From positions 115,494-179,493 of the forward strand of contig NZ_BAOQ01000003.1 of the NCBI RefSeq assembly GCF_000344155.1: a DNA stretch of 64,000 nt. The letters run 5' to 3'. The notes beneath the pieces are model-generated. The model was not told the DNA's origin and did not search any database. It worked only from the letters and a program-made list of their open reading frames with translations. Below are positions 29,104-37,900 of this stretch, piece by piece. The stretch is from Gordonia paraffinivorans NBRC 108238. Its GTDB lineage: Bacteria; Actinomycetota; Actinomycetes; Mycobacteriales; Mycobacteriaceae. The translations under genes and the position numbers were made by a program. Each line of letters begins with the position of its first letter. Position 1 is the stretch's first letter.

Positions 29104-29712
29104 GTGCTGCTCGACGTCCTGAACTTCGCGGGCATCGCGGTGTTCGCCGCGTCCGGTGCGATGGTGGGTGTCCGCAAGGACTTCGACATGTGGGGCATCA
29201 TCACCGTCGGCGTGCTGACCGGCGTCGGCGGCGGTGTGCTGCGCGACGTCCTGCTCGGGATCACGCCGCCCACCTCGGTGCAGGGCTACGGCAACGCCCT
29301 GACCGCGGCGATCGCGAGCCTGCTCGTCTTCGGGTTCCATCCGGCGTTCACCAAACTGCGCCGTTCGATCCTCGTTCTCGACGCCTTCGGCATGGGCCTG
29401 TTCGCGGCGTCGAGTGCGAGTCTGGCCGTCGAGGTGGGCGTCAGTTCCTTCGCCGCCGCGACCGTCGGGCTCCTCACCGCGATCGGTGGCGGCGTCCTGC
29501 GCGACGTGATCTCCAACGAGGTCCCGCTGCTGCTGCAACCCGCCGACCTCTACGCCGTTCCCGCCCTTCTCGGCGCCACCGTCGTCGCGCTGGGGTTGCA
29601 CCACACCTCGCTGCCGCAGTGGGTCTGGCTCGTCGTCGGGTCGATCCTCGCGACGGGTCTGCGACTGCTCGGCCTCAAGTTCAAGTGGCGGTTGCCGACC
29701 GCGCGTCGCTGA
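29104..29712 (+). CDS. TRIC-type trimeric intracellular cation channel family protein (UPF0126)
   Basis: This 202-residue protein has seven membrane helices arranged as two homologous three-helix repeats plus one. Each repeat carries the glycine-rich motif TGVGGGVLRDVLLG and TAIGGGVLRDVIS, characteristic of prokaryotic TRIC channels (potassium or sodium permeable). GTG 29104 follows a GAGGAGG ribosome binding site. It stands alone, followed at 9 nt by the first palindromic element. Confidence 0.9.
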   Translation: MLLDVLNFAGIAVFAASGAMVGVRKDFDMWGIITVGVLTGVGGGVLRDVLLGITPPTSVQGYGNALTAAIASLLVFGFHPAFTKLRRSILVLDAFGMGLFAASSASLAVEVGVSSFAAATVGLLTAIGGGVLRDVISNEVPLLLQPADLYAVPALLGATVVALGLHHTSLPQWVWLVVGSILATGLRLLGLKFKWRLPTARR

Positions 29713-29720
29713 GACCTCCC

Positions 29721-29792
29721 GCAAACCCACCCCTTTCGGACACAATCTCACCCTGCGCTGGTGGTGGATCTGTCCATAAGTGGTGGATTTGC
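29721..29792. repeat. Palindromic element upstream of the AbiEi-like gene (copy 1)
   Basis: GCAAACCCACC (29721-29731) pairs with GGTGGATTTGC (29782-29792), one mismatch. An inner GGACA...CTCACC is partly mirrored by GGTGG...TGTCC. The sequence shares the outer CAAACCCACC, the GGACA and the inner CTCACC blocks with copy 2 downstream of the gene. This copy is less perfect. Confidence 0.75.
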
Positions 29793-29834
29793 GAAAAGGT
29801 GGGTCCGAAGCCGCATCTCGTGCGTCTGAATCTC

Positions 29835-30761
29835 ATGGAGATTCCCGCCGATGAGCACGGCCTGATCCGGCGCGCCGACACAGTCGGAACGCACACGACC
29901 GAGAAGACGCTCCAGCGGGGCGTCGCCAGGAAAGACCTGTACCGCCTGTGGCCAGGGGCCATGGCCGACTACGCGAAGGTCTCCGACCTCGACGCGGTCG
30001 AGAAGCATCGGCTCACCGTCATCGCGGCAGCCGGGGCCGGCCGACCGGGCCGACTCTTCAGTCATGTCTCGGCGGCAGCCGTGCACCGGCTTTCGATGCT
30101 CCGCCCTGATCTCGGCAAAGTACACGTCACGTCCCCGAAGGTCGGCAAACAGACAGCGCGGGTTCGGCGTCACCAGGCCGTCGTCGACGAGAAGGACATC
30201 ATGGTCGTCGATGGCGTGAAGGTCACCTCCCTGGAGCGCACCGCGTGCGATGTGGCCAGGCTCGGCAACAGTCGTCAGGCCCTCGTGGTGCTCGACGCCG
30301 CGCTGAGGCGAGGCGCCGACATCCAGCGCATGAACGAGATCCTCGAGGCGTGCAGGCGGTTCAAGGGGGTGGAGATGCTGCGGCGAATGCTGCCCCACGC
30401 CGGCGCCTCCTCCGAGTCGGTCGGTGAATCCCTGAGTCGTGCAGTCATGCTCGAGTTCCCCGACCTGCCGGTGCCGCGCCAACAGGTGGAGATCAGGAAC
30501 GACGCGGGCGAGATCGTGGCGCGCGTGGACTTCCTGCTGGCCGACCGGGTCGTCGGCGAGTTCGACGGCATGATCAAGTACAACGGCGCCGTCGGGGACG
30601 CCCCGGCATGGCGGGTCGTGGTCGACGAGAAGCTCCGCGAGGACAGGCTGCGTGCGCTCGGCTATACCGTGGTGCGCTGGACGTGGGATGACCTGCGGGA
30701 CAAGGCCGCCTTCTACCTGATGCTGAAGCGCGCCCTTCGATCCGCTGGGGTCGACCGATGA
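29835..30761 (+). CDS. AbiEi-antitoxin-like protein with C-terminal DUF559/Vsr-like domain
   Basis: This protein of about 308 residues combines an N-terminal winged-helix of the type IV antitoxin AbiEi kind (GLIRRADTVGTHTTEKTLQR, then YRLWPGAMADYA), a middle domain (VTSLERTACDVAR motif), and a C-terminal segment resembling the DUF559/very-short-patch-repair endonuclease fold (VVGEFDGMIKYNG ... EKLREDRLRALGYTVVRWTW). No AbiEii toxin gene lies next to it, so it is an orphan. ATG 29835 has no clear ribosome binding site; GTG 29799 and GTG 29820 are alternatives. The gene is bracketed by two related palindromes. It could be a regulator, a solitary antitoxin or a nuclease. Confidence 0.75.
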   Translation: MEIPADEHGLIRRADTVGTHTTEKTLQRGVARKDLYRLWPGAMADYAKVSDLDAVEKHRLTVIAAAGAGRPGRLFSHVSAAAVHRLSMLRPDLGKVHVTSPKVGKQTARVRRHQAVVDEKDIMVVDGVKVTSLERTACDVARLGNSRQALVVLDAALRRGADIQRMNEILEACRRFKGVEMLRRMLPHAGASSESVGESLSRAVMLEFPDLPVPRQQVEIRNDAGEIVARVDFLLADRVVGEFDGMIKYNGAVGDAPAWRVVVDEKLREDRLRALGYTVVRWTWDDLRDKAAFYLMLKRALRSAGVDR

Positions 30762-30831
30762 CAAACCCACCCTGGTTGGACAAACTCACCACCGGTCGCA
30801 GGTGAGGTTCTGTCCGAAGAGGGTGGGTTTG
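30762..30831. repeat. Palindromic element downstream of the AbiEi-like gene (copy 2), possible bidirectional terminator
   Basis: CAAACCCACCC (30762-30772) and GGGTGGGTTTG (30821-30831) pair perfectly over 11 bp. Inside, GGACA-AACTCACC (30778-30790) is mirrored by GGTGAGGTTCTGTCC (30801-30815). It begins 1 nt after the gene's stop and ends 9 nt before the stop of the convergent SDR gene. Confidence 0.8.
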
Positions 30832-30839
30832 CCGGGCGA

Positions 30840-31610
30840 CTACTGGGCGATGAACTTGTTGACGGTCCGGTTGAGGAAGTTCGGGATGAACTTCGCGGCG
30901 TTGCCGAGCACCAGGGTCTGCGTGCCGACCGAGTAGCTGGTGCGGTGCAGCAGCTTGTCCTGGAGCGTGGGGTGCACCGACTCCCAGACCTTGTCGGCGA
31001 CCTGCTCGGGTGTGATCCGGATGCCGAGGGTCTTCGTCGACTTCGCACCCTCGGCCGCCAGGGCGGTCTTGGCCCACAGCGGCCAGATGCTGACGACGCG
31101 GATGTCGTCATGCTCCCACTCGAGTTCGAGGGCCTCGGTGAGCCCGGCGACGAAGAACTTGGTGGCCGAGTAGACGGCGATGCCGGGTTGGCCGTAGATC
31201 GCCGACGCCGACGCGATGTTCACCAGGTGCGCGCCGGGCGTCTTCTTCAGGTACGGGTGCGCGGCGCGCGCGCCGAGCGCGACGCCGAGTGCGTCGATGT
31301 CGATCTGGCGGCGGATCTGATCCGGCGTGATCTCGTCGAGGCGCCCCTCGTGCAGGATGCCGGCGTTGTTGTCGAGGACGTCGAGGGTGCCGCCGGTGTG
31401 GGACGTGAACTCCTCGAGTGCGGCGTCCCACTGGTCGGCGTCGCGCACGTCGAGGGTGCCGGTGATCCAGTCGGGGTGGTCGGCCTTGACCTTGGCGAGA
31501 GCGTCGGTGTCGACGTCGTACACGCCTACGGTCCACCCCTCGCGGCCGAACCTCTCGGCGGTCGCCAGGCCGATCCCGGCTGCTCCGCCGGTGATGAAGA
31601 TGGAAGACAT
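30840..31610 (-). CDS. Short-chain dehydrogenase/reductase
   Basis: This 256-residue classical SDR has the Rossmann TGGAAGIGLATAERFGREG motif at the N-terminus, the NNAG motif in LDVLDNNAGI, the catalytic serine in NIASASAIYG and the YSATK active-site Tyr-Lys. It should oxidise or reduce an alcohol/carbonyl with NAD(P)H. ATG 31610 has a GGGGG purine run upstream; the longer frame to 31772 lacks conservation. It is divergent from the AurF-like oxygenase gene, sharing a 191-bp AT-richer promoter region. Confidence 0.88.
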   Translation of the reverse strand: MSSIFITGGAAGIGLATAERFGREGWTVGVYDVDTDALAKVKADHPDWITGTLDVRDADQWDAALEEFTSHTGGTLDVLDNNAGILHEGRLDEITPDQIRRQIDIDALGVALGARAAHPYLKKTPGAHLVNIASASAIYGQPGIAVYSATKFFVAGLTEALELEWEHDDIRVVSIWPLWAKTALAAEGAKSTKTLGIRITPEQVADKVWESVHPTLQDKLLHRTSYSVGTQTLVLGNAAKFIPNFLNRTVNKFIAQ

Positions 31611-31735
31611 GCGAACCCCCAGGTGCTGATCTCGGTGGTTTCGGCGGCGCTGAGCTGCGGAAATCGGCCGCGCCCCGAACTTACTCGCCAGTATATTCGG
31701 CGATTCGTTTACTGCGTCACGCCGCGGTGCTATCT

Positions 31736-31771
31736 TGACAACACACATTGTCATTACATCAATCATTGTCA
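31736..31771. promoter_or_regulatory. Operator TGACAA-N6-TTGTCA plus a third half-site
   Basis: TGACAA (31736-31741) and TTGTCA (31748-31753) form a perfect inverted repeat with a 6-bp spacer; a second TTGTCA is at 31766-31771. TTGACA at 31735-31740 could be a -35 box. On the minus strand TATACT (31695-31690) is a plausible -10 for the SDR gene. A TetR-type regulator is likely, but none is encoded nearby. Confidence 0.6.
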
Positions 31772-31801
31772 TGGTCGAAAGCGACCGGGAGGCGAGATCG
31801 C

Positions 31802-32725
31802 ATGACTGCTGCGATGGAACGAACCGACAACGTGATCAGCATGCGCGACGAGGGCACCGAGGAGGTCTCGGCGAGGCTGCTCGCCTCGGCCGCCCGCCTT
31901 TCCCGCAACGCGATGACCGAGATCGACTGGTCCGAGCCGATGGACCCCACCAAGTACGGGTGCAGCCCGGAATGGTCCTCGCTCTACGGCACCGACTACT
32001 GGGACGAGCTCACCGAGGAGCAGCGCATCTCGGTGACCCGCCACGAGTTCGCGTCGATCATGAACATCGGGATCTGGTTCGAGATGATCCTGCAGGAGAT
32101 GGTCATCCGCGATCAGTACCTCGGGGACTACCACGGCTCGGAGTTCCAGTTCGCCCTCACCGAGATCGCCGACGAGTGCCGGCACTCGCTGATGTTCGCC
32201 AAGGCCTCGGAGAAGATGGTCGGCACGTCCTACCGGCCGTCGAAGAAGGTCGCGCGTCTCGGCAAGATCTTCATGCAGACCGCCAAGAACGAGGTCGCAT
32301 ACGCGGGAATCCTGGTCGCCGAGGAGGTTCTCGACGTCTTCCAACGCGGATGCATGCGCGACGACCGTGTGCTCGACTTCATCCGCACCGTCAACGAGAT
32401 CCACGTCCTCGAGGAGTCGCGACACATGCGCTTCGCTCGCGAGGAGGTGCGTGAGTCGTTGCGGGGCGTCAGTTGGGCACGACGCCAGTTCAGCGCGCTG
32501 AGCGTGGCGATCGGCGCCTACTTCATCGTGACGAGCCTGGTGCAGCCCAAGGCATTCGCCGACGCCGGGCTCGACGTCGACCGTGCGGTCCGCGAGATGC
32601 GACACAACTCCCACTTCCACTCGATGATCCGCAGCAGCTGCGTCCATCTCATGGAGTTCCTCGACGAGGTCGGTCTGCTCACCAAGCCCGCGATGCGGTA
32701 CTACCGGAAAGCCCACATGCTCTGA
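31802..32725 (+). CDS. AurF-like diiron oxygenase (Rv0885-type)
   Basis: This 307-residue helical protein has carboxylate/histidine motifs of the AurF/p-aminobenzoate N-oxygenase family: RHEFASIMNIGIWFEMILQEM, EIADECRHSLMFAKASEKM, LVAEEVLDVFQR and HVLEESRHMRFAREEV, which supply Glu and His ligands for a di-iron site. ATG 31802 follows GGGAGGCGAG. The stop overlaps by one base with the start of the FprB-type reductase, an obvious electron donor. The same gene pair exists in M. tuberculosis (Rv0885-fprB). The substrate is unknown; N-oxygenation of an amine or a lipid oxidation are possible. Confidence 0.85.
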   Translation: MTAAMERTDNVISMRDEGTEEVSARLLASAARLSRNAMTEIDWSEPMDPTKYGCSPEWSSLYGTDYWDELTEEQRISVTRHEFASIMNIGIWFEMILQEMVIRDQYLGDYHGSEFQFALTEIADECRHSLMFAKASEKMVGTSYRPSKKVARLGKIFMQTAKNEVAYAGILVAEEVLDVFQRGCMRDDRVLDFIRTVNEIHVLEESRHMRFAREEVRESLRGVSWARRQFSALSVAIGAYFIVTSLVQPKAFADAGLDVDRAVREMRHNSHFHSMIRSSCVHLMEFLDEVGLLTKPAMRYYRKAHML

Positions 32726-34317
32726 TGTTCGTCATCACCCAGTCGTGTTGCAGCGACGCCGCGTGCGTCTCGGTCTGTCCGGTCAACTGCATCCATCCGA
32801 CACCAGAGGAACGCGGCTTCGGCAGCTCCGACATCCTGCACATCGATCCCGAGGCCTGCATCGACTGCGGCGCCTGCGCGGATGCGTGTCCCGTCGACGC
32901 GATCTATCCGGCCGACAAGCTCGGTGCGCGCGACAAGGTGTTCATCGACATCAACGCCGACTACTACAAGAACAACCCCGACATCCGGTCGGGGTGGTCG
33001 CCGGTCACCTACCCCGAGATCCCGAAACTTCCTGCGGGACTGCGGGTTGCGCTGGTTGGCACCGGCCCGTCGGGCGGGTACGCACTGCGCACGCTCCTCG
33101 ACCGCACCGAAGCGCACATCACCGTCATCGACAGGCTGCCCACGCCCGGCGGTCTCGTGCGTGCCGGTGTCGCGCCGGATCATCCCGGGACCAAGAACGT
33201 CCTGCGCGGCTTCGACCTGCTCTACCGCGACCCGCGCGTGACGATGATGACGAACGTGACCATCGGCGACGGGCCCGGCGAGATCACCCCGGCCGAACTC
33301 GCCGACCACTTCGACGCCGTGTTCTACGCGGTCGGCGCGAGCGAGTCCCGGCGCCTGGGCATCCCGGGCGAGGACCTGCCGGGTTCGACCTCGGCAACCG
33401 AACTCGTGGCCTGGTACAACGCCGTCCCCGGCGTCGACGAGGGGTCGCCGTTGCGGCGGGGGACGCCCGATGATCCGGCGACCGGTCGCGCGGTCGTCGT
33501 CGGCACCGGCAACGTGGCGCTCGACGTCGCCCGCATCCTGGTCTCGCCGCCGGAGTTGCTGGCCACCACTGACATCGCCGACCGCGCGCTCGCGATCCTC
33601 CGCGAGCAGAACGTGCACGAGGTGATCCTCCTCGGGCGCCGCGACCAGGCGTCCGCCGCCTACACCGCCGCGGAATTCCGTGCGCTGTCGGAGATCCCGG
33701 GCGTCGACGTCGAGGTGTACGACGGTCTCGACGCCGAGCTCCCGTCGTTCACCGGACCGGCGGACCCCGACCGGCGCCGCATCGTGTTCCTCTTCCACAG
33801 CGCGCCGGAGGAGATCGTCGGCGGACCGAAGGTCGAGGCCGTCACGGTCCGGACCGGCGAGGGGCGCCGGCACATCGCCACCGATCTCGTGGTGCGCTCC
33901 ATCGGGTACCGGTCCACCCCGATCCCGGGTCTGGCCTTCGACGACGAGCGCGGCGTCTTCCCCAACGACAACGGCCGCCTGCTCGACGAGCGGGGCGAGA
34001 TCGTGCCGGGCACATACGTTCTGGGCTGGGCCAAGAGGGGCCCCAGCGGCGGGATCGGCGCCAACAAGCAGTGTGCGATCCAGACCGTCGAGGACTTCAT
34101 CGACGACGCCGCGACCGGCCGGTTGCGGCGCACCGCACGTGAGGCGTCGGAGTTCCCGGCCCTCGTGCGCAAGCGTGTCCGCACGGTCATCGGCTACCGG
34201 GGTGTGCGTGCCATCGACCGCAAGGAACGCCGGCGGGGCCAGGAGCAGGGGCGTCCGCGGGTGAAGTTCACCCGGGTCGCCGAGATGGTCGGCGCCGCCG
34301 GGTGGCGAAAGGCCTGA
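32725..34317 (+). CDS. fprB: Ferredoxin/ferredoxin-NADP+ reductase fusion (FprB type)
   Basis: This 530-residue protein has an N-terminal ferredoxin domain with two cluster motifs (CVSVCPVNCIHP and CIDCGACADACPVDAI), then an adrenodoxin-reductase-like flavoprotein domain: FAD loop VALVGTGPSGGYALR near residue 112, LPTPGGLVRAGVAPDHPG, and the NADP-binding VVVGTGNVALDVARI. It should carry electrons from NADPH to the neighbouring diiron oxygenase. The start overlaps the upstream stop by one base, so stoichiometric expression is likely. Size fits FprB. Confidence 0.9.
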   Translation: MFVITQSCCSDAACVSVCPVNCIHPTPEERGFGSSDILHIDPEACIDCGACADACPVDAIYPADKLGARDKVFIDINADYYKNNPDIRSGWSPVTYPEIPKLPAGLRVALVGTGPSGGYALRTLLDRTEAHITVIDRLPTPGGLVRAGVAPDHPGTKNVLRGFDLLYRDPRVTMMTNVTIGDGPGEITPAELADHFDAVFYAVGASESRRLGIPGEDLPGSTSATELVAWYNAVPGVDEGSPLRRGTPDDPATGRAVVVGTGNVALDVARILVSPPELLATTDIADRALAILREQNVHEVILLGRRDQASAAYTAAEFRALSEIPGVDVEVYDGLDAELPSFTGPADPDRRRIVFLFHSAPEEIVGGPKVEAVTVRTGEGRRHIATDLVVRSIGYRSTPIPGLAFDDERGVFPNDNGRLLDERGEIVPGTYVLGWAKRGPSGGIGANKQCAIQTVEDFIDDAATGRLRRTAREASEFPALVRKRVRTVIGYRGVRAIDRKERRRGQEQGRPRVKFTRVAEMVGAAGWRKA

Positions 34318-34376
34318 TCCGCCGACCCTCCTCGTGTCACGATCGGTGTTCGCGCAACGATGGTCGAGGAGGGCCG

Positions 34377-34721
34377 ATGACAGAACCGGATCGGAAGTGG
34401 CGTGAGCGTTCGCTGTTCGCCGTGTTCCTGACCGCACTGGTGTCGCAGAACGCGATCGCGATCCCGTACGTCCGGCGCAACGGGCCGGCGTCGGTGAAGG
34501 ACTTCTTCGTCGGGGACATCATGAAGTCGACGCCCGGACGCTTCGCGATGGTCGACCTGCTGTTCGTGGTCATCGGGTTCCACCTGTGGGCGTTCGGTGA
34601 GGCGAGGCGGCTGCGCATCGTAGGCTGGTGGATCGCCTCGGTGGTGCTCACCTTCGGCGTGGGCATCGGCACCGCCATCCCGTTCTTCTTCTACGCACGG
34701 GAGCGGGCGGTCGGCAGATGA
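34377..34721 (+). CDS. DUF2834 small membrane protein
   Basis: This 114-residue protein has three hydrophobic segments: LFAVFLTALVSQNAIAIPYV, MVDLLFVVIGFHLWAFGE and IASVVLTFGVGIGTAIPFFFY. The pattern fits DUF2834, a family of unknown function. ATG 34377 is preceded by GAGGAGGG. It lies 59 bp after fprB and may be co-transcribed. Confidence 0.75.
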   Translation: MTEPDRKWRERSLFAVFLTALVSQNAIAIPYVRRNGPASVKDFFVGDIMKSTPGRFAMVDLLFVVIGFHLWAFGEARRLRIVGWWIASVVLTFGVGIGTAIPFFFYARERAVGR

Positions 34722-34907
34722 TCCGTCGTCCGGGGTGTGTGCCGTCCGTTCGATCGGCCGACATCGATGTGTGGCCGGGCGCACAGCACCCGGTTGGGTT
34801 CCCAGGGTGAACCGTATACCCGTGCTCCCGCTGCTGATGGCCGACCGCGCGCTCGGTCCGGCCGTGCGCGGGCGGCACACCGACGCCGGTCGGAGGCGAG
34901 CGTCGGG
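34722..34907. other. 186-bp gap between convergent genes
   Basis: No supported gene or clear terminator is visible. A short GTG frame at about 34808 overlaps the end of the nitrate reductase gene and has no familiar sequence. Confidence 0.3.
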
Positions 34908-37900
34908 TCAGTACACGTCCCGCACATATCGCTTGTCCGCCGCGAGGGCCTTCACATAGGCCTCGGCGCTCGACGGTGATCGGCGGCCATACTGCGCGAC
35001 AATGCCCTTCAGCGTTGCGTCGACGTCCTTCGCCATCCGGGTCGCGTCGCCGCAGACGTAGACGTGAGCGCCGTCGTGGAGCCATTCGTACAGTTCCTCG
35101 CCATGCTCGAGCATGCGGTCCTGCACGTAGATCTTGCGGTCCTGGTCACGCGAGAACGCGACGTCGAGGCGGGTCAGCACGCCGTCGCTGAGCATCGCGG
35201 TCAGCTCGTCGCGGTAGTAGAAATCCGTGGCCGAGTGCTGCTCGCCGAAGAACAGCCAGTTCTTCCCGTTGTGGCCCAGTGCTTCCCGTTCGCGCAGGAA
35301 GGCGCGGAACGGCGCGATGCCGGTGCCGGGGCCGATCATGATCATCGGGGTGTCGGGATCGGCCGGCGGACGGAAGTGCGCGGTGGAGGTGACGAACACC
35401 CCGACCCCGGCGTCCTCGGCACGGTCGGCGAGGAATGTCGAGCACACGCCGCCTCGCTGGATTCCGTTGCGGTTGTAGCGCACCGCCGCGACCGTCAACT
35501 GCACCTCGTCGGGGCGTTCCAGCGGGCTCGACGAGATCGAGTACGAGCGCGGCGCAAGCGGTTTGAGGACGGTCATCCACTCCTCGAGGTCGGCGCGGAT
35601 CGGATGATCGGCCAGCACGTCCACCGATTGCCGTCCCCAGGACCATTCGTCGAAGACTCCCTTGTTGCCGGGCGCGACGAGCCCCTCGAGTTCGTCGGCT
35701 CCCGATCGTTCGGCGACGAACCGCACCAGATCGGGTGTGACACGGGCGAATTCGAGCCGCTCGCGCAGCGCCCGGTACAGCGGCATCGGGTTGCCGCCGA
35801 TGGTGACGGTCTCGCCTCCGTCGAGTCCGGTGCGGTCGAGGAACTCCCCGATCAGCGCCGGGTCGTTCAGCGGCCACACGCCCAGCGCATCGCCGGTCTT
35901 GTAGCCCAGAGTGCCCGCCGGGAGCCGGAAACCGAGGTTGCGCACGTCCTTCTGCGATCCCGGCGCGTTCAGCTTCACGTTCCGCACCAGCTCGGTGACC
36001 AGTGGGTTCTTCCGCGAGTAGGCCGATGCGGTGCGCACAGACGGGGCGGCCGCCGAATCCGCGGGTTCGCTCACGACGGTGACCCGGTCCCCGGTCACCC
36101 CGGTCGTGGGCGCAGCGTTCTTCATGCTGATCGTGCGGATGACCTCGTCGAGCCAGCCGCCGGCCTTCTCCTCGAAGTCGGGTTCGCATTCGACACGGTC
36201 CAGGAGCCGACGACCCCCGAGCTCGCCGATACGCTCGTCGAGCTTGCGGCCGTGGCCGCAGAAGTCGTCGTAGTTCGAGTCGCCGAGGGCGAGCACCGCG
36301 AAGTCGACGCCGGACAGGTCCGGGGCGTCGGCCGCGTTGAGGGCGTCCCAGAACGCGGAGCCGTTGTCCGGAGGATCACCGTCACCGGTGGTCGACGTGA
36401 CGAACAGCGCGGTGCCCCGCAGCCGGCTCACGTCGACCTCGTCCATCGCCTTCGCGGCGACCCGAAGGCCGATGGCCCTCATCCGCTCGGCGGTCTCGGT
36501 GGCCAGATCCTCGGCGTTGCCCATCTGCGACGCCCACAGCACGGTGATCGTGTCGGCGGGCGCCTCGGCGTCCCCGGGATCGGCGGGTGCGTCACCTGAG
36601 CCGGTCGCAGGCGCCGCAACGGTCTCCGACCGTGACGCCGCGGCGGTCTCCGACCGGGAGAACATCCCGGCCAGCAACCCCGACACCCACAGCCGGACGT
36701 CGGGCCGAAGCGGCGCATCGCCCGGGACCGACGGCACACCGGCCGTTCCCGCAGCCGCCGATGCGCCCGTAGCGAGTCCGGCCAGGTACAACCGCTCGGA
36801 CGAGGTGAGCTCCGGCGCGGCGACATCGGAAACACCGAGCGCGGCGGCCAAACCCGCCGCCGCGGCGTCGGGCGTCGGCGGCGCGGCGCGATCGCTGCCC
36901 GCCACCTTGGTGAGGGTCACGGCACACACCTTGAACTCGGGTTGCTGGGACAGCGGGTCGATCGCGTCGGAGGTGACCGCGTTGATCGCGAGATGCTCCC
37001 CGAAGACGTCGTTCCAGTGGAACGGCACGAAGCAGTTGCCCGGGCGCACGCGATCGGACACCCTGGCAGGCAGCACCGCCCGGCCCCGTCGCGACGCCAC
37101 CTCGACCTTGTCCTTCGAGGAGATGCCGAGATCCTGTGCGTCGAGGGGATGGATCTCCACGAACGGCCCCGGATCGAGCTTGTTCAGCTTGGCGACCCGA
37201 CCGGTCTTGGTCATCGTGTGCCACTGATGGGGGAGACGGCCGGTGTTCAGCAGGAACGGGTAGTCGGCGTCGGGCATCTCCGCGGCGTCGATGTGCGGCC
37301 GCGCGAAGAACTGGGCACGGCGGTTGGCCGTCGCGAACGCCAGCCTGGGAACCGAACCGTCGTCGAGACGATGCAGCGTCTGGCTCCGGCCGTCGTTGAG
37401 GTAGCGGATCGGGTTGCGCGCGACGGATTCCGCGAGATCGGTGGCGTCGCCGACCGGCGGGCACGGCCACTGCATCGGCGTTCGGCGCAGCCGCTCGTAG
37501 GTGACGCCGCGCAGGTCGTAACCCGTTGCGGGATTGGCGAACTGCTTGATCTCGGCGAAGATCTCCTCCGCGCTGGAATAGTCGAACGCGTCGGCGTAAC
37601 CCATCTCCGCCGCGATGCGCGCGATGATCTGCCAGTCCGGGATCGCCTGCCCCGGCGCGTCGAGGGCGGGTTCGAACAGGGTCAGGGTGCGTTCGGAGTT
37701 CACCATGACCCCGGAGGACTCCGACCACAGCGCCGCGGGCAGCACCACGTCGGCGTACTGGTTGGTCTCGGTGTCGGCGAACGCGTCCTGGGTGACGACC
37801 AGTTCGGCGCGTTCGAGCCCCTGGATGACGGTCTTCCGATTCGCCACCGATGCAACGGGATTGGTGCAGATGATCCACGCCGCCTTGATCTCGCCGTCGG

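Noticed and set aside
34808..34959. Short GTG frame near 34808
   Set aside because: It overlaps the nitrate reductase C-terminus in antisense and shows no protein-like sequence.
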